Assembly (NCBI GenBank): GCA_002416285.1 | Contig: DICM01000013.1 | Coordinates: 1-19,845, forward strand | Direction of reading: 5' to 3' | From: Caryophanales bacterium UBA5026 | Lineage (GTDB): Bacteria > Bacillota_I > Bacilli_A > RF39 > UBA660 | Length of the DNA stretch: 19,845 nucleotides | Shown here: in pieces, positions 6,158 to 12,645 of the stretch | How the letters are laid out: each line of letters starts with the position of its first letter | Position numbering within the stretch: position 1 is the stretch's first letter | Notes under the pieces: model-generated | Told to the model about the DNA's origin: nothing | Databases searched by the model: none | What the model saw: only the letters and a program-made list of their open reading frames with translations | Program-made: the position numbers and the translations under genes

Positions 6158-7858
6158 ATGAAAAAGGATAATGACAATCGCAAAATTGCAATTTATTCTA
6201 GAAAATCAAAATATACGGGAAAAGGAGAATCCGTTGAAAATCAAGTTGAAATGTGTAAGAAAAAAATAATATATGAATATAGCGATATTGATATTGAAAG
6301 AGATATTATTATTTACGAAGATGAGGGATTTACCGGATATAATTTAAAACGACCCGCTTTTCAACGGTTATTAAAAGATATTAAAAACAATAATATTAAA
6401 ACCTTAGTATTTTATCGACTTGATCGTGTTAGTAGAAATGTAAACGACTTTAGTAATTTATTAACTGAATTTGAAAAGTATAATATCAATTTTTTCTCAG
6501 TAACAGAAAACTATGACAATTCAACTCCAAGTGGAAAAGCCATGCTGATGGTAGTATCCGTATTTGCGCAATTAGAAAGAGATACTATTGCTGAACGTAT
6601 TCGTGATAATATGATTGAACTGGCGAAAACAGGAAGATGGCTTGGAGGTAATCCACCAACTGGATATCGATCAGAAGCAGTAGAAAAGAAAACAATCGAT
6701 GGGAAAATAAAGAAACTATATAAATTAACCTTTGTTGATGATGAAATAAATATTGTAAAATTAATTTATAAAAAATTTTTAGAATATAAATCTCTCACAA
6801 AAGTAGAAACTTATCTTTTACAAAATGATATTAAGACGAAGAAAAAGAAAGATTTTCAAAGATGGGGAATTAAAAACATTTTATTAAACCCAGTCTATGC
6901 TATGGCAGATAAAGATATTTTAAACTACTTCAAAGAAAATGAAGGGGAACTATTTTGTACCGATGATGAATTCGATGGAAAAAATGCGATTATGGCCTAT
7001 AACAAAACCGAAAAAAAGCCATCTACTCTTACCATCACCAGAAAAGATATGAAAGATTGGATCATTGCAATTGGAAAACACGAAGGAATTATAAGTGGAA
7101 AAGAATGGGTAGAAGTACAAAATCTTTTATTAAATAATGCAGATAAAAAATACCGAATGCCAATAAAAAACAATTCAATACTAAGTGGAATTATAAAGTG
7201 TAAAAAATGTGGAAGTAATATGATCCCTAAAATGACACAAATTGGGTTGGAAGATGGAAGCTATAAATTCAATTATATTTGTGATTTAAAGTATAAAAGT
7301 AAAGGGGTTAAATGTGATTGTAAAAATAGTAATGGAAATGAAGTGGATTTATTAGTATTAGAAAAAATAAAAGAAATCGTTGATTCAAATGCAAGTTTCT
7401 ATAAAGAAATGAAAAAACTTTCAACCTCTTTAGAAATAAATACAAATAGTAAAACCATACAAATAGAACAATTAAAAAATAGTTATCGCAGAAATCAAAC
7501 TAGTATCGAAAAGCTAATTGAAAACTTGAAATATGTTGACCCATCTTTAGTAAATGAAATATCTAATCAAGTGATGGAATTAAAAAAGAAAAATGCTGAA
7601 CTTGAAAATCAAATGCAACAAATAAATAAAGCTATACCAGAATCAATTAATGATCAAAAAACAGCTAGTATTATTCTTAGAATCATGGATACTTACTTCA
7701 ATAGTTTTGATAATTTAGATTTGCTCAAAAAACGTGATTTAATTAGGTTATTTATTAGTAGTGTTGAAACCGACGGTAACAAATTATATATAAATCTAAT
7801 CGGAACAAGAAATCAAAAGTTGGATACATCTATTCTTTTAGGTGATAGTAGCAAATGA
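6158..7858 (+). CDS. Large serine recombinase of the sigK-inserted element (SpoIVCA-like)
   Basis: 566 residues. It should excise the element by site-specific recombination and so restore sigK. Domains seen: N-terminal resolvase catalytic domain (about 8-160) with YSRKS carrying the nucleophile Ser17 and Arg15, LDRVSRN with Arg90 and Arg93, and QLERDTIAERI starting the long E helix; a recombinase domain (about 165-300); a zinc ribbon starting CKKCGSNM near 348 with further cysteines to ~391; a coiled coil (~430-500) typical of large serine integrases. ATG 6158 follows GAAGGTGA. The stop TGA is part of the AATGA presumed crossover core and the frame overlaps the sigK remnant by 17 bases. No clear sigma-E promoter was found; the leader (6033-6157) is otherwise featureless. 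The SpoIVCA-like role rests on the junction with sigK. Confidence 0.88.
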   Translation: MKKDNDNRKIAIYSRKSKYTGKGESVENQVEMCKKKIIYEYSDIDIERDIIIYEDEGFTGYNLKRPAFQRLLKDIKNNNIKTLVFYRLDRVSRNVNDFSNLLTEFEKYNINFFSVTENYDNSTPSGKAMLMVVSVFAQLERDTIAERIRDNMIELAKTGRWLGGNPPTGYRSEAVEKKTIDGKIKKLYKLTFVDDEINIVKLIYKKFLEYKSLTKVETYLLQNDIKTKKKKDFQRWGIKNILLNPVYAMADKDILNYFKENEGELFCTDDEFDGKNAIMAYNKTEKKPSTLTITRKDMKDWIIAIGKHEGIISGKEWVEVQNLLLNNADKKYRMPIKNNSILSGIIKCKKCGSNMIPKMTQIGLEDGSYKFNYICDLKYKSKGVKCDCKNSNGNEVDLLVLEKIKEIVDSNASFYKEMKKLSTSLEINTNSKTIQIEQLKNSYRRNQTSIEKLIENLKYVDPSLVNEISNQVMELKKKNAELENQMQQINKAIPESINDQKTASIILRIMDTYFNSFDNLDLLKKRDLIRLFISSVETDGNKLYINLIGTRNQKLDTSILLGDSSK

Positions 7859-8231
7859 AATTTTAATGTATTTCCGAAGTGATAAGAAAAACAGTAAAAA
7901 TATTAGTTTAAATGAATCGATTGGATTTGATAAAGATGGAAATGAGATATCATTTTTAGATATTTTAAAAACACCCAAACCGGACTTCGCATTAGATCTT
8001 CATAATCAAAATAATTTACTTCTGTTAAAGGATTATTTTGATGTATTAACAGAAAGAGAACAAGAAATTTTAGTATCCCGTTACGGTCTTAAAAATGCTA
8101 AAGAAAAAACACAAAAAGAAATTGCTAAAGAACTTGGGATTTCTAGAAGTTATGTATCTAGAATAGAGAAACGAGCACTTACAAAGTTACTTAGAGAATT
8201 TATTAAAAATAAAAATGATGTTGATTATTAA
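7842..8231 (+). CDS. sigK: C-terminal half of sigma-K (split sigK; spoIIIC equivalent)
   Basis: The frame codes NEILMYFRSD, then SIGFDKDGNEISFLDILK (the sigma-K-type segment around region 3), then region 4 with LTEREQEILVSRYGL, KTQKEIAKELGISRSYVSR (helix-turn-helix) and IEKRALTKLL, all close to sigma-K rather than sigma-E (which has a different segment before region 4). Region 2, needed for -10 recognition and core binding, is missing. The formal GTG start at 7842 lies within the recombinase gene and lacks a ribosome binding site, so this half is probably not translated alone. Sigma-K coding sequence proper should begin near 7854. Excision at AATGA would join it to the N-terminal half. Sigma-K drives late mother-cell genes such as coat genes. 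Confidence 0.88.
   Translation: MIVANEILMYFRSDKKNSKNISLNESIGFDKDGNEISFLDILKTPKPDFALDLHNQNNLLLLKDYFDVLTEREQEILVSRYGLKNAKEKTQKEIAKELGISRSYVSRIEKRALTKLLREFIKNKNDVDY
7854..7858 (+). other. Presumed crossover core (att) AATGA
   Basis: AATGA sits within the codons AAT GAA of the NEILM motif in sigK and also holds the stop codon of the recombinase. The same 5-bp core, as I recall, is where the B. subtilis skin element recombines. The matching copy at the left end is outside the window. Confidence 0.65.
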
Positions 8232-8258
8232 GGTAGGAGATTTATCTACTATCTTTTT
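8232..8258 (+). terminator. Intrinsic terminator after sigK
   Basis: Nine-position stem (8232-8240 / 8245-8253) with one mismatch and one G-U pair, loop TTTA, then TTTTT. Confidence 0.65.
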
Positions 8259-8269
8259 AAAATTAGTAC

Positions 8270-8298
8270 TTGACAATACAAGGTAGCTGTTATAAACT
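8270..8298 (+). promoter_or_regulatory. Promoter of the padR operon
   Basis: Consensus -35 TTGACA (8270-8275). The -10 is TATAAA (8291-8296, 15-bp spacer) or TAAACT (8293-8298, 17-bp spacer). ATACAAGGTAGC in the spacer may be the PadR operator, as such genes commonly repress themselves. Confidence 0.6.
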
Positions 8299-8316
8299 AT
8301 TAGTGAGGTGATGAAT

Positions 8317-8640
8317 TTGAACACCCAAATGAAGAAAGGGGTATTAGAATTAATTGTTTTATTATCCGTAAACAAACAAGATATGTATGGCTATCAATTA
8401 ATTGAAGCCGTATCAAAGGTTGTCGATGTAAATGATGGAACAATTTACCCATTACTAAAAAGATTAACAAATGAAAGGTATTTCGATACTTATCTTGTGG
8501 AATCAACGGAAGGTCCACCTAGGAAATATTATAAACTTACTATTTTGGGAAAAGAAAAAATGAATGAATTGCTAGAAATTTGGAGTACATTTGCGACATC
8601 AGTAAATAATTTTATTAAGGAGTGTGAAACACATGAGTAA
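8317..8640 (+). CDS. PadR-family transcriptional repressor
   Basis: 107 residues from TTG 8317. The GTG (8308) and ATG (8311) lie inside the ribosome binding site GAGGTGA (8305-8311); TTG 8317 has proper spacing and gives MNTQMKKGVLELIVLLSV, the usual beginning of this family. The winged helix follows, with DMYGYQLIE, a recognition region with DGTIYPLLKRL, and the wing with GPPRKYYKLT, then a C-terminal dimerisation helix. PadR proteins of this small type generally bind near their own promoter and release DNA on a ligand or stress signal. The gene overlaps the next one by eight bases, so the two are translationally coupled and likely act together. The signal sensed cannot be told from the sequence. 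Confidence 0.88.
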   Translation: MNTQMKKGVLELIVLLSVNKQDMYGYQLIEAVSKVVDVNDGTIYPLLKRLTNERYFDTYLVESTEGPPRKYYKLTILGKEKMNELLEIWSTFATSVNNFIKECETHE

Positions 8641-10015
8641 AGAAAAGTTTTTAAGAGAGTTAGAAAAAAAATTAGCTATTCTATCAGAAGAAGAACGTAA
8701 AGATATTATCAATGAACACCGAGATATTATCGAAGAAAAAATGAAGCATGGAAAAACAGAAGAGGAAGCTGTAAGTGAACTCGGATCTGTAGAGTCTCTA
8801 GCTAAAGAGATTTTAAATGCTTACAAAATTAATCCAGATTATAATCGTTCTGAAACGAAAGAAAAAACGAAACAAATTGTAGACGATTGTGAGGATTTAA
8901 TTAAAAAGGGTGCTCGAAAACTATCGGATGTTACTGAAGAAGTTATGGATAGTTTTAAATCTTCTGGTAAAGATTTCAACTTAGAAAATGTCTTTGAAAT
9001 AGTAATTAAAGTGTTTTTAGTGTTATTGTTGCTTGCAGTACTTCGAATTCCATTTGCAATTGTAGGATCAATCGGCAGTAATATCTTTGATGGTTCATTC
9101 CCATTCTTTGGAAATTGGGCATTTCAAGCGATATGGCATCTAATAATCGGAGTTGTTTATATTGCAGTATGTTTCTTGATTGTATTGTCATTTGCAAATC
9201 AATATACAAGAGGAAATAATACAACAAAAGGTAAAAAACCAACTTCCAAAAAGCAAGAAACAGTAAATGAAAAAAAAGAGAATAAAGCAGATGGAGTAAA
9301 GGTTGAACGTCCAAGAAACCAACAACCAAGAAAAGATAGTGTTAGTGAGATAATACTATTATTAGTTAAAATATTTGTGGTTTTCGTGATTCTACTTCCA
9401 CTTTGGGCAGCTATTTTTGGACTTATTGCGGCAATCTCTGTTATGATTTGGTTACTTATAAAAGGTGTAGCGATCTATGGAGTATTAATTTTATTAATCG
9501 GGGTAATGGGTATGTTTACCTGGATTGCTGATTTAATTTATAATGCTTTATTTAAAAACCGTACTCCACATGTTTGGACTATTACACTTCCATTTATCAT
9601 GATTATTATAGGTGGGATTATGAGTATCGATTATTTTTCGAGTTTTACTTATATTGACAAGTTGCCGAGTGAATACGAATTAGCAACCGAAGTATATGTA
9701 GAAACAATCACTGAAAAAACAAGAGTTCAGGCTGATGAAAAGACGTTTATAATCGATCCAGAATTAAATGATAATCAAGTGAGAATCGAAGCAGAGTATT
9801 ATGATAAATATATGACGATACGTAAAGATACTTATAGTACAAATGTTAATAACATCGTATTCTATGGAGATGGAAAGAGCCATAGTATATTTAGTGGAGA
9901 TACCAAATTATTTATCGATCAGTTAAAACTTCAGAAATGGTATCCATATCATGAACTTGGTCAAATTCATGTAACAATTTATACGAATGAAAATACAAGG
10001 GATTTAGTAAGCTAA
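8633..10015 (+). CDS. HAAS/DUF1700-domain membrane protein paired with PadR
   Basis: 460 residues from ATG 8633 (AAGGAGTG at 8617-8624; the GTG at 8624 overlaps that site). The N-terminal ~75 residues have the HAAS/DUF1700 pattern FLRELEKKLAILSEEERKDI and EAVSELGSVESLAKEIL. Then come hydrophobic segments at about 120-145 and 165-190, a Lys/Glu-rich cytoplasmic loop (~195-235), further membrane segments at about 238-300 and 320-342, and a beta-rich C-terminal domain (~345-460) that resembles the repeated-strand domains found in DUF4097-like proteins; that last resemblance is weak. HAAS proteins are typically encoded directly after a PadR gene and are thought to work with it. The terminator overlaps its stop codon. 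Confidence 0.8.
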   Translation: MSKEKFLRELEKKLAILSEEERKDIINEHRDIIEEKMKHGKTEEEAVSELGSVESLAKEILNAYKINPDYNRSETKEKTKQIVDDCEDLIKKGARKLSDVTEEVMDSFKSSGKDFNLENVFEIVIKVFLVLLLLAVLRIPFAIVGSIGSNIFDGSFPFFGNWAFQAIWHLIIGVVYIAVCFLIVLSFANQYTRGNNTTKGKKPTSKKQETVNEKKENKADGVKVERPRNQQPRKDSVSEIILLLVKIFVVFVILLPLWAAIFGLIAAISVMIWLLIKGVAIYGVLILLIGVMGMFTWIADLIYNALFKNRTPHVWTITLPFIMIIIGGIMSIDYFSSFTYIDKLPSEYELATEVYVETITEKTRVQADEKTFIIDPELNDNQVRIEAEYYDKYMTIRKDTYSTNVNNIVFYGDGKSHSIFSGDTKLFIDQLKLQKWYPYHELGQIHVTIYTNENTRDLVS

Positions 10016-10024
10016 ATCCTTTTT
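9999..10024 (+). terminator. Intrinsic terminator of the padR operon
   Basis: GGATTTAG / CTAAATCC (10000-10007 / 10012-10019), loop TAAG, then TTTTT. It contains the stop codon of the HAAS gene. Confidence 0.85.
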
Positions 10025-10039
10025 CTGTTCAAAAAAGTC

Positions 10040-10071
10040 GATTGAATTAATTTTCTAGTTTTGTCGAATAT
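10040..10071 (+). promoter_or_regulatory. Candidate sigma-H promoter of spoIIAA-sigF
   Basis: GTCGAATAT (10063-10071) fits the sigma-H -10 consensus RNNGAATNN. The -35 candidate GATTGAATT (10040-10048) fits seven of nine positions of RNAGGAWWW, with a 14-bp spacer. The spoIIA operon is sigma-H-dependent in B. subtilis, which is why I looked for this; the -35 match is imperfect. Confidence 0.4.
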
Positions 10072-10120
10072 GTATAAAAGACATAAATGGTGTGCTAAAT
10101 TAGGTAGCGAGGTGAATCAC

Positions 10121-10465
10121 ATGTTAGAAATTTCGCTAGAGTTTAGAAAAGGAATCCTCTTTGTTCGCCTAATGGGAGAACTTACCAAAGATACCGTTTA
10201 TAAATTAGAGAGAGATGTCACTAATTTAATTTTAGAACAAGGAATCCATAATGTTGTATTTAATGTATCTGGTCTATCACAAATCGATTTAAAAGGAATT
10301 CATGGACTTTTTCACAGCTATGAAATGACCCATCAAAATCAAGGAAAATCATTACTTTGTGGATTAGAAAGTGGGGAAGTAAAAGAACGGATTAAAAGAA
10401 GTAGATTGCTTCAGTATATGTGTGAAACAAATGATGAATTGAGTGCTTTTTCAGTAATAGAATAG
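10121..10465 (+). CDS. spoIIAA: SpoIIAA-like STAS protein without the phosphorylated serine
   Basis: 114 residues from ATG 10121 (GAGGTGA at 10109-10115); the frame extends upstream to TTG 10061, but that lacks a ribosome binding site and would add a non-homologous tail. SpoIIAA is the anti-anti-sigma factor that frees sigma-F by binding SpoIIAB. The STAS fold is clear: FVRLMGELTKDTVYKLE, NVVFNVSGLSQID, then a helix, then the SLLCGL strand and ERIKRSRLLQYM. At the key loop, B. subtilis has Asp57-Ser58-Ser59-Gly60, with Ser58 phosphorylated by SpoIIAB; here it reads Asp56-Leu57-Lys58-Gly59, so neither serine is present. The next gene is sigF with no spoIIAB between. The protein cannot work by the standard phosphorylation cycle. 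It could still bind another partner, or sigma-F itself. Confidence 0.82.
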   Translation: MLEISLEFRKGILFVRLMGELTKDTVYKLERDVTNLILEQGIHNVVFNVSGLSQIDLKGIHGLFHSYEMTHQNQGKSLLCGLESGEVKERIKRSRLLQYMCETNDELSAFSVIE

Positions 10466-10474
10466 GAGAGTTTT

Positions 10475-11122
10475 ATGACGAATGAAATAATTGAGAAGTA
10501 TCAAAAGATGATTTATAAGATGATGTACACAGATCGTTTTAGGAATTATCCTTATCGGGAAGATTTATTTCAAGCAGGATGTGTTGGACTTACCATTGCA
10601 TATGAGCATTTTGATTCCAGTTATGGTGTTGAATTTGCAACCTATGCATACTACTCAATTATGGGTGAAATGAGTAAATTAGTAAGAGAAGATAAACCGA
10701 TTCGTGTCAATCGAAATTTACGGAAATTACAGATGAAAATTAATACTGTTTCTAGTTTATTAACACAAGAATTGATGCGTGAACCTACTATGGATGAATT
10801 AGCAACTTATTTAGAAATACCAAAAGAAACATTAGAAGAAGCAATGCTTGCTCAGGTTACTGTTCAAAGTTTAGATATGCCATTTTCACAAGGGGAAAAA
10901 GAAATAAGTCCATATGATGTTATAGAGGCTCCTGGTATAACGATGGATAATTTAGTACAAATGAAAGAAAGTTTACAGAAACTGAATACTGAAGAAAAGA
11001 AACTTGTTTCCCTTTATAATTTTCAAGATAAAACACAAGGTGAAATTGCGAAAATAATGGATATGAATCAAGTTCAAGTATCTAGAAAGTTGCAGAAGGT
11101 AAAACAAAAACTAACAGCATAA
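10475..11122 (+). CDS. sigF: Sporulation sigma factor F (N-terminally short)
   Basis: 215 residues; ATG 10475 follows AGGAGAG (10464-10470). It directs RNA polymerase to early forespore promoters. Seen: region 2 with REDLFQAGCVGL (about 28-39), FATYAYYSIMGEMSKLVRED (region 2.3-2.4), region 3 with TMDELATYLEIPKETLEEAM, and region 4 with TQGEIAKIMDMNQVQVSRKLQKVKQKL as the helix-turn-helix; the QVQVSR motif matches the sigma-F/B/G group. B. subtilis sigma-F has about 30 more residues at its N terminus, so region 1.2/2.1 is shortened here. The gene lies 9 bases after spoIIAA in the same reading frame. Identity as sigma-F rather than sigma-G rests on its place after spoIIAA and before the spoVA genes. 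Confidence 0.82.
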   Translation: MTNEIIEKYQKMIYKMMYTDRFRNYPYREDLFQAGCVGLTIAYEHFDSSYGVEFATYAYYSIMGEMSKLVREDKPIRVNRNLRKLQMKINTVSSLLTQELMREPTMDELATYLEIPKETLEEAMLAQVTVQSLDMPFSQGEKEISPYDVIEAPGITMDNLVQMKESLQKLNTEEKKLVSLYNFQDKTQGEIAKIMDMNQVQVSRKLQKVKQKLTA

Positions 11123-11153
11123 AAAAAACAACTACGCAATGTGTTGTTTTTTT
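11122..11153. terminator. Bidirectional terminator between convergent genes
   Basis: Perfect 11-bp inverted repeat (11122-11132 / 11143-11153) with a 10-base loop; the arms are A7 CAAC and GTTG T7, so both strands have a T run. It serves sigF and the convergent gene, and overlaps the latter's 3' end. Confidence 0.8.
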
Positions 11154-12091
11154 GTTAATACTTTTTCTTTTAACTGAATTTCCATAACAGTGTCGTTAAT
11201 ATTATTAGAAACATTCTTATAGAACTTTTTAAGGTTAATTGTACCATAAGCCTCTTTTTGTTCCAATGCTCTTTTTAGACCATGGATTGTTATAGTTTCT
11301 TCAAAGCGAACTTTTCTATCTAATACAAAACAATTTTCTTCTTTACAAAAACTTTCTTTTTGATCCTTATTAAAACGTTTTAAAATACTTTTTTTAATAG
11401 ATCCTAAATAAATGTTTAAATTTTTTATAAAGGAATCTTTTTGTTTTTTTGAGGTTGGTATCTTCACAGTCGTTGATCCTATTAAAACCGCTTTATTTCT
11501 GTGAACAAGTGTTTGAATAGAATCTGTTAATTCAGTCGTCTTTAATAATTGATCAAAAGTTTTTGCTTTTTCATTCTCTACGGCAAAATAGAATCTTGTC
11601 ATGGATTGAGTTATTGGATCATAAAGGTCAATTGTTTTTTGTATCCAATTTTTATTTGTATGTTGAGAGATAAATTGAAGTTTACTAATTACTTCAGATT
11701 GAATATTTTTACAATTAGTGTTAATGGTTGTTTGTTCTTTTGGTTGAATATCTTTTTTTGATTCAACTGGCGTAAAATTCAACTCGGTTTTCAGTGTGTT
11801 TTCCTCAGCTGTATTTAATGATTCAGTAGCTGCACTTTCATAGGTATCGTTCTTAGTGCTATTCATGGATTCGATAGGGAATCCTTCTTTTTGTTTGGAA
11901 TTTTTAAAATGCACTTTTAAAATTTCACGAAATTTATTGGAATCAATGATATATCGATCATTATTAGAATCATAGATAGAAGATTGTTCAATGAGTGGTA
12001 ACAATCCCATTTCCTCTAATCTCATTCCAATTACTTGATTGGTAATATCATCACAGTACGTATTATTTTTTACAAAATATCTAGCTTTCAT
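11132..12091 (-). CDS. Unknown protein lying between sigF and spoVAC
   Basis: 319 residues; ATG at 12091 (reverse strand) with a GGGGGAAG ribosome binding site. I do not recognise the family. The N-terminal ~65 residues form a compact region (MKARYFVKNNTYCDDITNQV, then EEMGLLPLIEQSSIYDSNNDRY), followed by a low-complexity Ser/Thr/Glu-rich linker (~70-125), and a C-terminal region (~130-319) rich in lysine and predicted mixed structure (WIQKTIDLYDPITQSMTRFY, KAVLIGSTTVKIPTSKKQK, GLKRALEQKEAYGTINLKKF). No signal peptide or membrane segment. It occupies the place where spoVAA and spoVAB would be in B. subtilis, on the opposite strand. A role in sporulation is possible by position but unproven. 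Confidence 0.75.
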   Translation of the reverse strand: MKARYFVKNNTYCDDITNQVIGMRLEEMGLLPLIEQSSIYDSNNDRYIIDSNKFREILKVHFKNSKQKEGFPIESMNSTKNDTYESAATESLNTAEENTLKTELNFTPVESKKDIQPKEQTTINTNCKNIQSEVISKLQFISQHTNKNWIQKTIDLYDPITQSMTRFYFAVENEKAKTFDQLLKTTELTDSIQTLVHRNKAVLIGSTTVKIPTSKKQKDSFIKNLNIYLGSIKKSILKRFNKDQKESFCKEENCFVLDRKVRFEETITIHGLKRALEQKEAYGTINLKKFYKNVSNNINDTVMEIQLKEKVLTKKQHIA

Positions 12092-12151
12092 TTTACTTCC
12101 CCCTTTTTTCTTATGTTATTATACATATTTCCTTTGATTTGTCAAATTTTT

Positions 12152-12181
12152 GAATAATCTTAAAGTACTTTTCCCATAATA
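12152..12181 (+). promoter_or_regulatory. Consensus sigma-G promoter of the spoVA operon
   Basis: GAATA (12152-12156), 18-bp spacer, CATAATA (12175-12181). This satisfies every position of the published sigma-G consensus GHATR-18-CATXHTA. Start expected near 12188, ~11 bases before spoVAC. Sigma-G controls spoVA in B. subtilis, so the site fits the genes. Confidence 0.75.
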
Positions 12182-12198
12182 CTACTAGGAGGAATCAT

Positions 12199-12645
12199 AT
12201 GGAAAAAAATAAATATAAAGCACTTGTACAAAAGTATACACCAAAAGAAAATCGTTTGTATAATGCCATGATTGCTTTTATCACGGGTGGATTAATGGGA
12301 ATACTAGGACAAAAACTAGTGGAGGTATATGCCTATTATCTTCATATTCCAACAAAAGAAGCTGGAACATTCATGATTATTACATTAATTTTTATTGGTT
12401 GTCTACTCACTTGTTTTGGATTTTTTGATAAATGGGTGAACTTCTGTAAATGTGGTTTAATCGTACCAATTACCGGTTTTGCTCATGCTATGATGAGTGC
12501 TGCACTGGAATATCGTAGAGAAGGTTTGATTACAGGAATTGGAGCAAGCATGTTTAAACTAGCTGGTTCTGTTATTATTTTTGGAGTTGTTAGTGCCTAT
12601 GTATTTGGACTAATTAGAATACTTTTGTTTGGAGGTAGTGTATGA
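12199..12645 (+). CDS. spoVAC: Stage V sporulation protein AC (dipicolinate channel subunit)
   Basis: 148 residues, near the 150 usual for the family; ATG 12199 after AGGAGG. SpoVA proteins move calcium dipicolinate into the forespore and release it in germination; SpoVAC is a membrane channel component in the spore inner membrane. After a short basic cytoplasmic N terminus (KYTPKENRLYNAMIAF) there are four hydrophobic segments, with GGLMGILGQ in the first, a long second one ending ITGFAHAMMSAALEYRREG, and a final segment with FGVVSAYVFGLI. It is first in a tightly coupled trio behind a sigma-G promoter; its stop overlaps the next start. Confidence 0.93.
   Translation: MEKNKYKALVQKYTPKENRLYNAMIAFITGGLMGILGQKLVEVYAYYLHIPTKEAGTFMIITLIFIGCLLTCFGFFDKWVNFCKCGLIVPITGFAHAMMSAALEYRREGLITGIGASMFKLAGSVIIFGVVSAYVFGLIRILLFGGSV

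Larger units (their letters stand above)
1..7858 (+). mobile_element. Right arm of a skin-like element inserted in sigK (left end outside window)
   Basis: Seen: a large serine recombinase gene stops at 7856-7858, and a reading frame for the C-terminal half of a sigma-K factor crosses this point and continues to 8231 without any N-terminal half. The AATGA at 7854-7858 lies in the codons for Asn-Glu of an NEILM motif. Known: in Bacillus subtilis the skin element splits sigK, is excised in the mother cell by the serine recombinase SpoIVCA, and the crossover lies in a 5-bp AATGA repeat, as I recall it; Clostridioides difficile has a similar element. Inferred: everything left of 7858 is element DNA. 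No sigma-factor region 2 is coded in 1-6157, so the other end is beyond the left edge. Cargo includes a HEPN protein and a prepilin-like protein. Confidence 0.8.

Noticed and set aside
8187..8518. Two reverse-strand frames over the sigK end and padR
   Set aside because: Shadows of the forward genes, with no ribosome binding site of their own.
9006..9329. Reverse-strand frame of 107 residues
   Set aside because: Shadow of the HAAS membrane protein; hydrophobic because it is antisense to membrane segments.
11549..11761. Forward frame of 70 residues
   Set aside because: Antisense to the unknown reverse-strand gene, with Phe/Cys-rich composition and no start signal.
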